Shown piece by piece: positions 24,779-32,730 of a stretch of DNA of 64,000 nt. The stretch is from assembly GCF_002846335.1 (NCBI RefSeq), contig NZ_PJMQ01000001.1, positions 3,472,001 to 3,536,000 of the forward strand, read 5' to 3'. Under the pieces are notes generated by a model. The model did not search any database, was not told the origin of the DNA, and saw only the letters and a list, made by a program, of their open reading frames with translations. The position numbers and the translations under genes are program-made. Numbering within the stretch: the first letter of the stretch is position 1; each line of letters starts with the position of its first letter. Source of the stretch: Janthinobacterium sp. 61. GTDB lineage: Bacteria > Pseudomonadota > Gammaproteobacteria > Burkholderiales > Burkholderiaceae_D.

Positions 24779-27700
24779 ATGTGGATGACCAAAGTCAGTA
24801 TTCAAAACCCCGTCTTCGCCACCATGGTCATGGTGGCGCTGGTGGTGCTGGGCATCTTCTCCTACCGGGGCCTGGGCGTGGAAAGCATGCCCAGCGTGCA
24901 GTTCCCGTTCGCCGCCATTGAAGTGAACTACCCGGGCGCCTCGCCCGAAGCGGTGGAAAACGACATCACGCGCCCTATCGAGGACGCCGTCAACACCGTC
25001 AGCGGCATCAAGACCATCCGCGCCAACTCGTGGGAAGGACGCGCCGGCGTCTACCTGGAATTCGAGCTGTCGACCAACATGGACAAGGCCATGCAGGACT
25101 TGCGCGACAAGGTGGCCCTGGTGCGACCGCGCTTCCCGAAGGAAGCCAAGGACCCGTTCATCGCGCGCGCCGAAGGCGACAACGAGCGCCCCATCGCCAC
25201 CATCGTGCTGACATCGACCGGGCATGACCTGCGCTCGCTGTCGACCATGACGGAGCAGATCATCAGCAAGCGCTTCCAGGGCGTGGCCGGCGTGGGGCAA
25301 GTCAAGCTGCGCGGCCTGCGCGCGCGCCAGATCCTCATCAGCATGAAGCCCATCGAACTCAATGCCCAGGGCATCGGCGTCGATGAAGTCATCCGCGCCA
25401 TCCAGGCGACGAATACCAACCTGCCGGCCGGCTCCATCAGCCATGGCGCGGCCGAACAACTGGTGCGCGTGGAAGGCAAGATCAAGGATGCGCGCGAATT
25501 CGGCAAGATCATCGTCGCGCGCCGCGCCGTCGGCCCCGTCTACCTCGACCAGGTGGCCACCGTCGTCGACGGCGAGCAGGAAGAGCTGTCGATCTCGCGC
25601 ATGAACGGCCAGCAAGCCGTGACCATGGAAATCACCAAGGTGCAGGACGCCAACGTGGTCGAAGTGGGCACAGGCATCCTGAAAGTGGCTGCCGACCTGC
25701 AAAAGACCCTGCCGCCCGATATCAAGCTGCGCGTGCTGGACGACGAATCGGAGCGCGTGCAAAGCCAGCTCAATAACGTCAAGCGAACCATCATCGAAGG
25801 CGCCGTGCTGACCATGGTGATCGTCTTCCTGTTCCTGCACTCGTGGCGCTCGACCATCATCACGGGCCTGACCCTGCCGATCTCCGTGCTGGCCAGCTTC
25901 ATCGCCATGAAGGCGTTTGGTTTCACGCTGAATTTCCTGACCCTGATGGCGCTGTCCTTGTGCATCGGCCTCTTGATCGATGACGCCATCGTGGTGCGCG
26001 AAAACATCGTGCGTCACCTGGGCATGGGGAAAAATCACTACAAGGCGGCCAACGACGGCACCAATGAAATCGGCCTGGCCGTGATGGCTACCACGTTCGC
26101 CATCGTCGCCGTGTTCGTGCCCGTCGCCTTCATGGACGGCATCATCGGCCGCTTCTTCCTGCAGTTCGGCATCACCGTCGCCGTCGCCGTTCTCGTCTCC
26201 CTGTTCGTCAGCTTCACGCTCGACCCCATGCTGTCATCCGTCTGGCGCGATCCCGTCAAGGACCGCTTCAAGTATGCGCCGTGGCTGGGCCGCTTCATGG
26301 CCTGGTTAGAGACGGGCATCGACCGCCTGCACGTCTGGTACGGCAAGGTGTTGAAAGTGGCCCTGCGCTGGCGCAAGACGACGCTGGCCACCGCCTTGGC
26401 CCTGTTCGTGGGCAGCCTGATGCTCGTGCCGATGATCGGCGGCGAGATGTTCCCGGAAACGGACCAGGGCTGGGTCAACCTGCGCTTCAAGACGCCCGTC
26501 GGCTCCAGCCTCGACTACACGGATTCCAAAGTGCGCCAGGTGGAAGCAGCCTTGAAGGAATTCCCCGAAATCGACAGCCTGGTGGCCAATATCGGCACGC
26601 CCGATGGACGCAACGCGGCCGAAGTGAACCTGAAGCTGACAGATATCAAGACGCACAAGCGCCGCTCGCAGCAGGAACTGGAAAAGCTGATCCGCGAACG
26701 CCTGGCGCCGATTGCCGGCATCACCCTGTCGGTCGGCAACCGCCCCATTTTCATCGCCATCCTCGGCACCGACGAAGGCAAGCTCGATGCAGTGGCGCAC
26801 CGCCTGATGGACAAGATGCGCACCATCAAGGGCCTGGCCGACATGGAATACAGCCAGGAAGGCGCCAACCCGTCGACCACGGTGAAGATCAACAACGAAC
26901 TGGCCAGCGACCTGGGCTTGTCGGTGCAGCAGATCGGCAATGCCCTGCGTCCGTTCGTGGCGGGCGACACGGTCAGCCACTGGCTGGCGTCCGACGGGCA
27001 AAACTACGACGTCAACGTGCAGCTGCCCAAGTCGGGCCGGCAAAAGGTGGCCGACCTGGCCGACCTGTCGCTGGCGTCCAGCAAGCTTGATGCGAACGGC
27101 AAGCCCGTCATGATTCCGCTGCGCCAGGTGGTCGATTTCGTGCCGTCGTCCAGCCCACAGGTGCTGAAACGCCAGGCCTTGCAGCGCCGCGTCGCCATCT
27201 ATGCGGGCGTGCAGGGCCGCCCTGCCGGCGACGTCGACGCCGACGTGCAGAAAGCCATCAAGTCCATCGACCTGCCGCCGGGCGTGCGCTTCGACGTGGC
27301 CGGCAATGCGCAGCAGATGGCTGAAACCATGGGCGGCGCGATGATGGCGCTGGGTATCGCCGTGATCTTCATCTACCTGGTGCTGGCCTCGCAATTCGGC
27401 AGCTTTTTGCAGCCGATCGCCATCATGGTGTCCCTGCCGCTGTCCCTGATCGGCGTGCTGCTGGCCCTTCTCATTACGGGCAGCACCCTGAACATCTTCT
27501 CCGTGATCGGCTTCATCATGCTGATGGGCCTGGTCACCAAGAATGCGATTCTGCTGGTGGACTTCACCAACCAGCGCCAGCGCGAAGGCCTGGGACAGTT
27601 CGAAGCGCTGATGGAAGCGGGGCAAGTGCGTTTGCGCCCCATCCTGATGACGACACTGGCGATGGTCTTCGGCATGCTGCCGATGGCCATCGGCATGGGC

Positions 27701-27907
27701 GACGGCGGTGAATCGCAGGCGCCGATGGGCCGCGCCGTCATCGGCGGCGTCATCACCTCGACCCTGTTGACCCTGGTGGTGGTGCCCGTCGCCTACACCT
27801 ACCTCGACAGCCTGGGCAAGCGCGCCGCGCGCTTTTTCGGCGGCAGCGGCGGCGGCGAGCATGCCCACGCGGATGCCGCCGACGACGGCAAAGCACACGC
27901 CCACTGA
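24779..27907 (+). CDS. RND multidrug efflux permease (HAE1/AcrB-like)
   Basis: A 1042-residue inner-membrane proton-driven exporter. Typical features: N-terminal [20 protein letters not shown], porter-domain [22 protein letters not shown]4 [20 protein letters not shown] with the proton-relay aspartates, and late [18 protein letters not shown]. The C-terminus is a short His/Asp-rich tail ([18 protein letters not shown]), unusual and possibly metal-binding. Expressed with the adaptor upstream. TolC must come from elsewhere in the genome (inference). Substrates unknown. Confidence 0.93.
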   Translation: MWMTKVSIQNPVFATMVMVALVVLGIFSYRGLGVESMPSVQFPFAAIEVNYPGASPEAVENDITRPIEDAVNTVSGIKTIRANSWEGRAGVYLEFELSTNMDKAMQDLRDKVALVRPRFPKEAKDPFIARAEGDNERPIATIVLTSTGHDLRSLSTMTEQIISKRFQGVAGVGQVKLRGLRARQILISMKPIELNAQGIGVDEVIRAIQATNTNLPAGSISHGAAEQLVRVEGKIKDAREFGKIIVARRAVGPVYLDQVATVVDGEQEELSISRMNGQQAVTMEITKVQDANVVEVGTGILKVAADLQKTLPPDIKLRVLDDESERVQSQLNNVKRTIIEGAVLTMVIVFLFLHSWRSTIITGLTLPISVLASFIAMKAFGFTLNFLTLMALSLCIGLLIDDAIVVRENIVRHLGMGKNHYKAANDGTNEIGLAVMATTFAIVAVFVPVAFMDGIIGRFFLQFGITVAVAVLVSLFVSFTLDPMLSSVWRDPVKDRFKYAPWLGRFMAWLETGIDRLHVWYGKVLKVALRWRKTTLATALALFVGSLMLVPMIGGEMFPETDQGWVNLRFKTPVGSSLDYTDSKVRQVEAALKEFPEIDSLVANIGTPDGRNAAEVNLKLTDIKTHKRRSQQELEKLIRERLAPIAGITLSVGNRPIFIAILGTDEGKLDAVAHRLMDKMRTIKGLADMEYSQEGANPSTTVKINNELASDLGLSVQQIGNALRPFVAGDTVSHWLASDGQNYDVNVQLPKSGRQKVADLADLSLASSKLDANGKPVMIPLRQVVDFVPSSSPQVLKRQALQRRVAIYAGVQGRPAGDVDADVQKAIKSIDLPPGVRFDVAGNAQQMAETMGGAMMALGIAVIFIYLVLASQFGSFLQPIAIMVSLPLSLIGVLLALLITGSTLNIFSVIGFIMLMGLVTKNAILLVDFTNQRQREGLGQFEALMEAGQVRLRPILMTTLAMVFGMLPMAIGMGDGGESQAPMGRAVIGGVITSTLLTLVVVPVAYTYLDSLGKRAARFFGGSGGGEHAHADAADDGKAHAH

Positions 27908-27925
27908 TTGACCGGTCGCCTTCAC

Positions 27926-27947
27926 CGTCCCCGCATTGGCGGGGACG
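27926..27947 (+). terminator. Stem-loop after the RND operon, possible terminator
   Basis: CGTCCCCGC-attg-GCGGGGACG, a perfect 9-bp GC-rich stem 18 bp after the permease stop. No U-tract follows, so it may be a weak terminator or an mRNA 3'-end stabiliser. Confidence 0.45.
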
Positions 27948-27959
27948 ACGCGGCGGCTT

Positions 27960-27977
27960 CCTGAAGAGAGCTTCAGT
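27960..27977. promoter_or_regulatory. CCTGAA-N6-TTCAGT inverted repeat upstream of mgtC
   Basis: CCTGAA-gagagc-TTCAGT, the same half-sites and spacer as CCTGAA-gaatga-TTCAGG at 31435-31452 in front of the metal-efflux operon. A shared operator is inferred, perhaps for the response regulator at 30684-31364. Confidence 0.45.
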
Positions 27978-28019
27978 TGACCAAAGCGGCACCACTGGCT
28001 AGACTGTCCCCCGTTATCA

Positions 28020-28268
28020 ATGATATGGAGTGACTCGTGGGTGCTTGTTCCAGTGACAGTAGTCGATTGACCATCGGCGATCGGCCTTAGGCAAGACGCG
28101 CGCATTCCGCCCGCCTTGCCCATGGCAAGGTGCGGTTTTACCAGCGGCGATGCACATTCGCCGCCACTTCCCTCCTCATCGTTCCACCGTTATCGTCTGC
28201 TGCCCCCTATCGGGGCGAATTGTCTTCGCCCTTGCACTCGCCTGTGCCTCCCCAGCCGGGAGAAACTG
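28020..28268 (+). other. Structured 5' leader of mgtC, candidate regulatory RNA
   Basis: The 361 bp between the RND permease and mgtC hold no gene. The 3' part is rich in hairpins: CCTTGCC-cat-GGCAAGG (28114-28130), GCGGCGA-tgcacat-TCGCCGC (28144-28164) and GCCCC-ctatc-GGGGC (28202-28216). An upstream GGCAAG (28090-28095) could compete for the CTTGCC arm, giving alternative folds. Long leaders sensing Mg2+ or translation control mgtC/mgtA in enterobacteria; I do not recognise a known riboswitch class here. Confidence 0.4.
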
Positions 28269-28991
28269 ATGGTGGTATTTGACTTTGCGCTGCGCGTTGC
28301 CGCAGCATTGACCCTGGGCGCCATGATCGGCGCCGAACGCCAGCTGCGCCAGCGCATGGCGGGCCTGCGCACGAACGCGCTGGTGTCCGTCGGCGCCTCG
28401 CTGTTCGTGATGGTCTCCGTGCTCGAAGGAGATCCCGACGGCCATCTGCGCATCGCCGCGCAGGTGGTGTCGGGCATCGGCTTTCTTGGTGCCGGCGTCA
28501 TCATGCGCGAAGGCATGACGGTGCGCGGCCTGAATACGGCCGCCACCCTGTGGTGCTCGGCCGCCATCGGCGTGCTGTGCGGACTCGGTTTCGCGCTGGA
28601 AGCGGCGATCGGCACGGGCTTCGTGCTGGTCGCCAACCTGGTGCTGCGCCACCTGGCGCAACGCATCAACGCCCATGGCAGCGAAGCGGGCATCGAGACG
28701 GAAAGCATCTACCGCGTCACGGCCGTGTGCGAGGCGGAGCAGGAAGTGCAGGTGCGCAAGCTGATGCTGCGCTTAATCAGCGGCATGCCGGCACTGATGC
28801 TGCAATCCTTGCACAGCGAAGACGCGGCGCAGGCGGGACGCATCGAAGTGCGCGCCGACCTGCTCACACCTTTGTCCAGCCTGGGATTGCTGGAGCAGAT
28901 CGTCAGCCAGGTCAGCCTGGAAGGCAGCGTCTCGGCCGTGCGCTGGGCGCTGGTCAACAATGCGGAATTTGTCGCCGAGCGGGGAGTGTGA
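28269..28991 (+). CDS. mgtC: MgtC/SapB family protein
   Basis: A 240-residue membrane protein. The N-terminal half has the MgtC hallmark segments LGAMIGAERQLRQRMAGLRT, SVGASLFVMVS, GIGFLGAGVIMREG and RGLNTAATLWCSAAIG. From about residue 155 a soluble ACT-like domain follows, starting IYRVTAVCEAEQEVQVRK. MgtC proteins act in magnesium limitation and acid or intracellular survival, in Salmonella by inhibiting F-ATPase. Start at ATG 28269 with GGGAG upstream. A long structured leader precedes it, and its stop overlaps the next start (TGATG). Confidence 0.9.
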   Translation: MVVFDFALRVAAALTLGAMIGAERQLRQRMAGLRTNALVSVGASLFVMVSVLEGDPDGHLRIAAQVVSGIGFLGAGVIMREGMTVRGLNTAATLWCSAAIGVLCGLGFALEAAIGTGFVLVANLVLRHLAQRINAHGSEAGIETESIYRVTAVCEAEQEVQVRKLMLRLISGMPALMLQSLHSEDAAQAGRIEVRADLLTPLSSLGLLEQIVSQVSLEGSVSAVRWALVNNAEFVAERGV

Positions 28992-29302
28992 TGATGAAAA
29001 AATTCTTCCATTGGTTTGCCCGGCGCGGTCCTGTCGTGGCAACCTACCGCCTGACCGTCACCTGCCCTGCGGCGCAAGCCGACCACGTGGTGCGCCTGCT
29101 GCTGGCAGAACTCAAGGGAGCGGGCCTGGCGCCGTCGCAGATGCTGCGCAGCTGGGACGAAGCCCGACAGGTGGTGCGCCTGATCGCCACGGTGCTGTGC
29201 CAGGCCGTGCAGCGCGCCGTGCTGGTGCGCTTCGTCAACCGCGCGGGCGCCTGGCCGCAAGTGCGGCAGGTGCGCTGGGAAGGCGTGGCGCCGTCAGCTT
29301 GA
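28991..29302 (+). CDS. Free-standing MgtC C-terminal-like (ACT-like) small protein
   Basis: A 103-residue protein whose start overlaps the mgtC stop by one base (TGATG), so the two are translationally coupled. After a short basic N-terminus (MMKKFFHWFARRG) the sequence TYRLTVTCPAAQADHVVRLL lines up with IYRVTAVCEAEQEVQVRKLM of the MgtC C-terminal domain, and QVRQVRWE with SAVRWALV at the end. I read it as a duplicated, detached regulatory domain (inference by eye). No membrane segment. Its 3' end overlaps the convergent histidine kinase gene by 9 bp. Confidence 0.75.
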   Translation: MMKKFFHWFARRGPVVATYRLTVTCPAAQADHVVRLLLAELKGAGLAPSQMLRSWDEARQVVRLIATVLCQAVQRAVLVRFVNRAGAWPQVRQVRWEGVAPSA

Positions 29303-30691
29303 AGCGGGCAGGCGCATGATGAACAGCGCGCCACCACCGGGGCGGTTCTGCGCCTCGATACTGCCGCCGTATGCGTGCACGATGGCTTGCGACAGGGCCA
29401 GGCCCAGGCCGAAGCCGGGCGCCTCGCCCGCGCGCGCCTGGGCGCCCCGGTAAAAACGTTCAAACAGATGCGGCAAGTCTTCCACGCCTATGCCCGGTCC
29501 CGCATCAGCCACGCCCACCAGCGCATGCTCGCCATCGCGCGACACCTGTACGCTGATAACGCTGTCGGGCGGCGAAAACTTCACGGCGTTATCCAGCAGA
29601 TTGGCCAGCACCAGGTCCACCGGGCCGGCAGCCACCCGCGCGTGCACGGCCACGCCTTCATTGAAGACAATGCGGATGCCGCGCTGCGCTGCCGCCTTTT
29701 CCAGGCGCTGCGCGGCCGCGCGCACGAGGGGATTGAGTGCGATGGTTTCCACGGCATTGCGCTCCTGGCCCGCATCGAGGCGCGTGAGCATCAGCAATTC
29801 TTCCACCAGCGTCGTCAGGCGCTGCACTTCATCGAGGCAGGACGCCAGCGCATCGACATACTCGGGCGCCTCGCGCGGGCGGCGCAGGGTGATTTCGATT
29901 TCCGTGCGCAGGCGCGACAGGGGCGAGCGCAGTTCGTGCGAGGCATCGGCCGTAAAGCGGCGCTGCGCATCGTAGCCGTGCTCCAGGCGGTCCAGCATGG
30001 CGTTCAAGGTATCGACCAGGCGGCCGATCTCGTCTTGCGTGCCGGAATGCGGCAGCCGCTGGTGCAGGCTGGCCTCGCCGATCGAATGCGCCTGCCGCAC
30101 CACGTCGTCGATGGCGCCCAGCACGCGGCGCGTCAGCATTTCGCCTGCCAGGCCCACGGCCGCCAGCAAGGCCAGCGCCATGGCGCCAAACAGCACGGTG
30201 GCCGCGGCCAGCACGTGGTTGACGTCGTCGAGCGAACCTGCGACCTGCACCGCCAGGCGCGAACCGGGTGTGAGTACGGGGATGGAAACCATGCGCAGCG
30301 GCTCCTCGCCAAACTTGGGCAAGGTTTCAAAGACGGTGTCGCCAGCCGCAAGGCGCGCCAGCAGGGCCGGTGGCGCCGGCAGCTGCGCCGCCTCCAGGTT
30401 GCGGCTGCGCGCCAGCACGCGGCCTTCGCCATCGATGATCTGCACCAGGCGGTCTAGCCGCATCAAAGACGGCGGCGCCAGTCCCGACGCCACCTCGTGC
30501 ACCTGCACGGGCTGGCGCGGCGCGGCCGGCAGCATGGCCATTTCCGTCTCGGCCAGCGCCAGCAGGGCCGCGTCGAGCTGGCCATGCACGGCGCGCGACA
30601 GGCCCCAGTAGCCGGCCAGGGCGGTACAGGCAACGATGGCGACGATGACGGCCAGGTGCACCCGCAGCAGGCGCTTGCGAAAGCTAGCCAC
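29294..30691 (-). CDS. Sensor histidine kinase (OmpR/PhoR-type partner)
   Basis: A 465-residue two-component sensor. It has an N-terminal membrane span (VHLAVIVAIVACTALAGYW), a periplasmic region of about 140 residues, a second span near 165-185, a HAMP linker (LGAIDDVVRQAHSI...), the phospho-acceptor motif FTADASHELRSPLSRLRTEI, and the ATPase boxes NLLDNAVKF, VADAGPGIGVEDL and PGFGLGLALSQAIV. Its start overlaps the response-regulator gene by 8 bp. Divergent from a heavy-metal efflux operon, so metal sensing is the likely input, though an mgtC-related signal is possible. Confidence 0.92.
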   Translation of the reverse strand: MASFRKRLLRVHLAVIVAIVACTALAGYWGLSRAVHGQLDAALLALAETEMAMLPAAPRQPVQVHEVASGLAPPSLMRLDRLVQIIDGEGRVLARSRNLEAAQLPAPPALLARLAAGDTVFETLPKFGEEPLRMVSIPVLTPGSRLAVQVAGSLDDVNHVLAAATVLFGAMALALLAAVGLAGEMLTRRVLGAIDDVVRQAHSIGEASLHQRLPHSGTQDEIGRLVDTLNAMLDRLEHGYDAQRRFTADASHELRSPLSRLRTEIEITLRRPREAPEYVDALASCLDEVQRLTTLVEELLMLTRLDAGQERNAVETIALNPLVRAAAQRLEKAAAQRGIRIVFNEGVAVHARVAAGPVDLVLANLLDNAVKFSPPDSVISVQVSRDGEHALVGVADAGPGIGVEDLPHLFERFYRGAQARAGEAPGFGLGLALSQAIVHAYGGSIEAQNRPGGGALFIMRLPASS

Positions 30692-31364
30692 CGCTGTTTT
30701 CCGCCAGGCGGAAACCGCGTCCGCGCACCGTATGGATCAATGGCGGCAGGCCAGGCGCATCCACTTTTCCCCGCAAGTTGCGCACGTGGACATCGATCAG
30801 GTTGTCGATGCCGATCAGGTCCGCCTGCCAAATCTGCTCGGCCAGGCGCGCGCGGCTGACCACCTCGCCCGCCTGGCGCAGCAGGATCAATAGAATCGCA
30901 TATTCCTTGGGGGTCAGCACCAGCGGCGCGCCGGCGCGCATCGCCTGGTGGCTGACAGGATCGAGCGTCAGGTCGGCCAGCGCCAGGACCAGCGGGCGGC
31001 TGATGTCGGAGCGGCGCAGCAGCGCGCGGATGCGCGCCAGCAGTTCCTCGAATTCGAACGGTTTGGTGAGGTAATCGTCGGCGCCCGTGTTCAGGCCCGC
31101 CACCCGGTCGACTGTGGCGTCGCGCGCGGTAAGCATCAGCACGGGCGTCTGGATCCCACGCGCGCGCAAATCGCGGCAAAAATCGATGCCCTGCTTTCCC
31201 GGCAACATCCAGTCCAGCACGATCAGGTCGTAATCGACGGCGTAGCTTTCATCCTCGCCTTCCTCGGCGCTGTGTGCCACGTCGACCACAAAGCCTTCTT
31301 CCTGCAAGCCGCGCGCCAGCAGGCGCGCCGCCTTGCGGTCGTCTTCCACCAGAAGAATTCTCAT
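30684..31364 (-). CDS. OmpR-family response regulator
   Basis: A 226-residue regulator. Receiver domain: MRILLVEDDRKAARLLARGL (acidic pair), LIVLDWMLPGKQG (phospho-acceptor D), LMLTARDA and YLTKPFEFEEL (switch residues). A winged-helix DNA-binding domain follows, with LTPKEYAILLILL and DVHVRNLRGKVD...RGRGFRL. Start at ATG 31364 with GGGAAAGG upstream; an in-frame codon 22 residues earlier is less likely. It probably activates the divergent MFP-RND-OMF metal-efflux operon through the inverted repeats in the shared promoter region. Confidence 0.93.
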   Translation of the reverse strand: MRILLVEDDRKAARLLARGLQEEGFVVDVAHSAEEGEDESYAVDYDLIVLDWMLPGKQGIDFCRDLRARGIQTPVLMLTARDATVDRVAGLNTGADDYLTKPFEFEELLARIRALLRRSDISRPLVLALADLTLDPVSHQAMRAGAPLVLTPKEYAILLILLRQAGEVVSRARLAEQIWQADLIGIDNLIDVHVRNLRGKVDAPGLPPLIHTVRGRGFRLAENSGG

Positions 31365-31434
31365 GCCCGCCTTTCCCATTGCACCGTGTTTTCCATGCTG
31401 GCATTTTACCGCGCCGTACCGTACGCGCACCGAA

Positions 31435-31474
31435 CCTGAAGAATGATTCAGGCGAACTTGGGCGCTTCTTCAGG
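31435..31474. promoter_or_regulatory. Inverted/direct TTCAGG repeats in the divergent promoter region
   Basis: CCTGAA-gaatga-TTCAGG (31435-31452) is a perfect inverted repeat. A second TTCTTCAGG (31466-31474) repeats the right half-site 22 bp away, two helical turns, and mirrors CCTGAAGAA (31435-31443) exactly. The site lies between the response-regulator gene and the metal-efflux operon, a usual place for an OmpR-family binding site. Confidence 0.6.
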
Positions 31475-31605
31475 ACGGCATTGCTATGCTTTCCCGGCGC
31501 TGTAGTGACCCCGTTCGTGTGACGCTAGCTGCGCCCCCCTCTGACCGCCCGCCTGGGCACGGCATCCACGCATGCCCCTCACCATCAATAACAAGGAAAC
31601 ACGGG

Positions 31606-32730
31606 ATGAACACGACCACCCGCAACGCCCTGGGCGCCAGCTGCGCGCTCGCTCTCGCCTGCTCGGCCCTGGCCGGCTGCGCCAAACCGACGCCAGCGGC
31701 CATACCGCAGACCCAAGCGACGCATCTGGACGATGGCAGTATCGCCGTCGACAAGATGTCGCCGCTGCGCCAGCGCCTGCAGATCGCGCCCGTACTGGAA
31801 CAGGACATCGCCACGCAGACGGATGCGCCGGGCAGCATCGAAGCCATGCCGGAAAAAATGGTGAAAATCACGCCGCCATTGGCCGGCCGCATCACGCGGC
31901 TACAACGCGCCCTGGGCGACAGCGTCAAGGCGGGCGACCCGCTGTTCACCCTGGACTCGGCGGAACTGAGCGCCGCCTACGCGGACGACAGCAAGGCGAA
32001 GTCCGCCCTGCTGCAGGCGCGCCAGGAACTGCAGCGCCAGAAGACCCTGTTCGAGGCGGAGATCACTGCACGCAAGGAGTACGAATCGGCCCAGGCGACC
32101 TACGACCAGGCCGCCAGCGACGCACAGGCCAGCGCCGACAAGCTGGCCCAGTACGGTGCCGGCGCACGCGGTTCGCGCCGCGACTACGTCCTGCGTTCGC
32201 CCATTGCCGGCAGCGTGATCGCCATGGACGGTGCCCAGGGCGGCTACTGGAACGATATCAACGCCCCCGTCATGACGGTGGCCGACCTGTCCACCGTGTG
32301 GCTGTCGGCCAACGTGGCTGAAAGGGACCTGGCGCAGGTGGCCGTGGGCCAGACAGCCCGCATCACCGTCGATGCCTGGCCCGGCAAGGCTTTCGAAGGC
32401 AAGGTCGCGTATGTGGGCGCCGTGCTCGATCCCGAGACGCGCACGGTGAAAGTGCGCGTAGCCATCGACAACCGTGCCGCCACCTTCAAGCCGGGCATGT
32501 TCGCCCACGCGCTGTTTTCCGGCGCCAGCCGCCGCGCCATCCTGGTGCCAGCGTCCGCCGTGCTGCAAAGCGGGCCGTCGACGCGCGTGATGGTCGAACG
32601 CGGCCCGCTACGCTTCGCGCCTCGCACGGTAGAAGTGGGCGCCAGCCATGGCGGGCAGGTGGAAATCCTCGCTGGCCTGAAGGCGGGCGAGCGCATCGTC
32701 GTCAAGGAAGGAGTGCTGCTCAATGATTGA
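31606..32730 (+). CDS. Heavy-metal RND efflux adaptor (CzcB/CusB-like lipoprotein)
   Basis: A 374-residue periplasmic adaptor. The signal peptide ends in a lipobox, CSALAGC, so it is probably lipid-anchored. The barrel-sandwich domain begins MVKITPPLAGRITRLQRALG, a coiled-coil hairpin covers about 130-190, and LRSPIAGSVIAMDGAQGGY returns to the barrel; the C-terminal barrel includes DPETRTVKVRVAIDNR, a heavy-metal-adaptor hallmark. AAGGA precedes ATG 31606. Its end overlaps the pump gene by 8 bp. First gene of a three-gene tripartite efflux operon divergent from its presumed two-component regulator. Confidence 0.9.
   Translation: MNTTTRNALGASCALALACSALAGCAKPTPAAIPQTQATHLDDGSIAVDKMSPLRQRLQIAPVLEQDIATQTDAPGSIEAMPEKMVKITPPLAGRITRLQRALGDSVKAGDPLFTLDSAELSAAYADDSKAKSALLQARQELQRQKTLFEAEITARKEYESAQATYDQAASDAQASADKLAQYGAGARGSRRDYVLRSPIAGSVIAMDGAQGGYWNDINAPVMTVADLSTVWLSANVAERDLAQVAVGQTARITVDAWPGKAFEGKVAYVGAVLDPETRTVKVRVAIDNRAATFKPGMFAHALFSGASRRAILVPASAVLQSGPSTRVMVERGPLRFAPRTVEVGASHGGQVEILAGLKAGERIVVKEGVLLND

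Noticed and set aside
28020..28268. M-box or yybP-ykoY riboswitch ahead of mgtC
   Set aside because: The conserved core bases of either class were not found; the leader is reported only as structured and unassigned.
31365..31605. Small gene in the divergent region before the metal-efflux adaptor
   Set aside because: In-frame extensions lack ribosome-binding sites and conserved residues; the region is best read as promoter.
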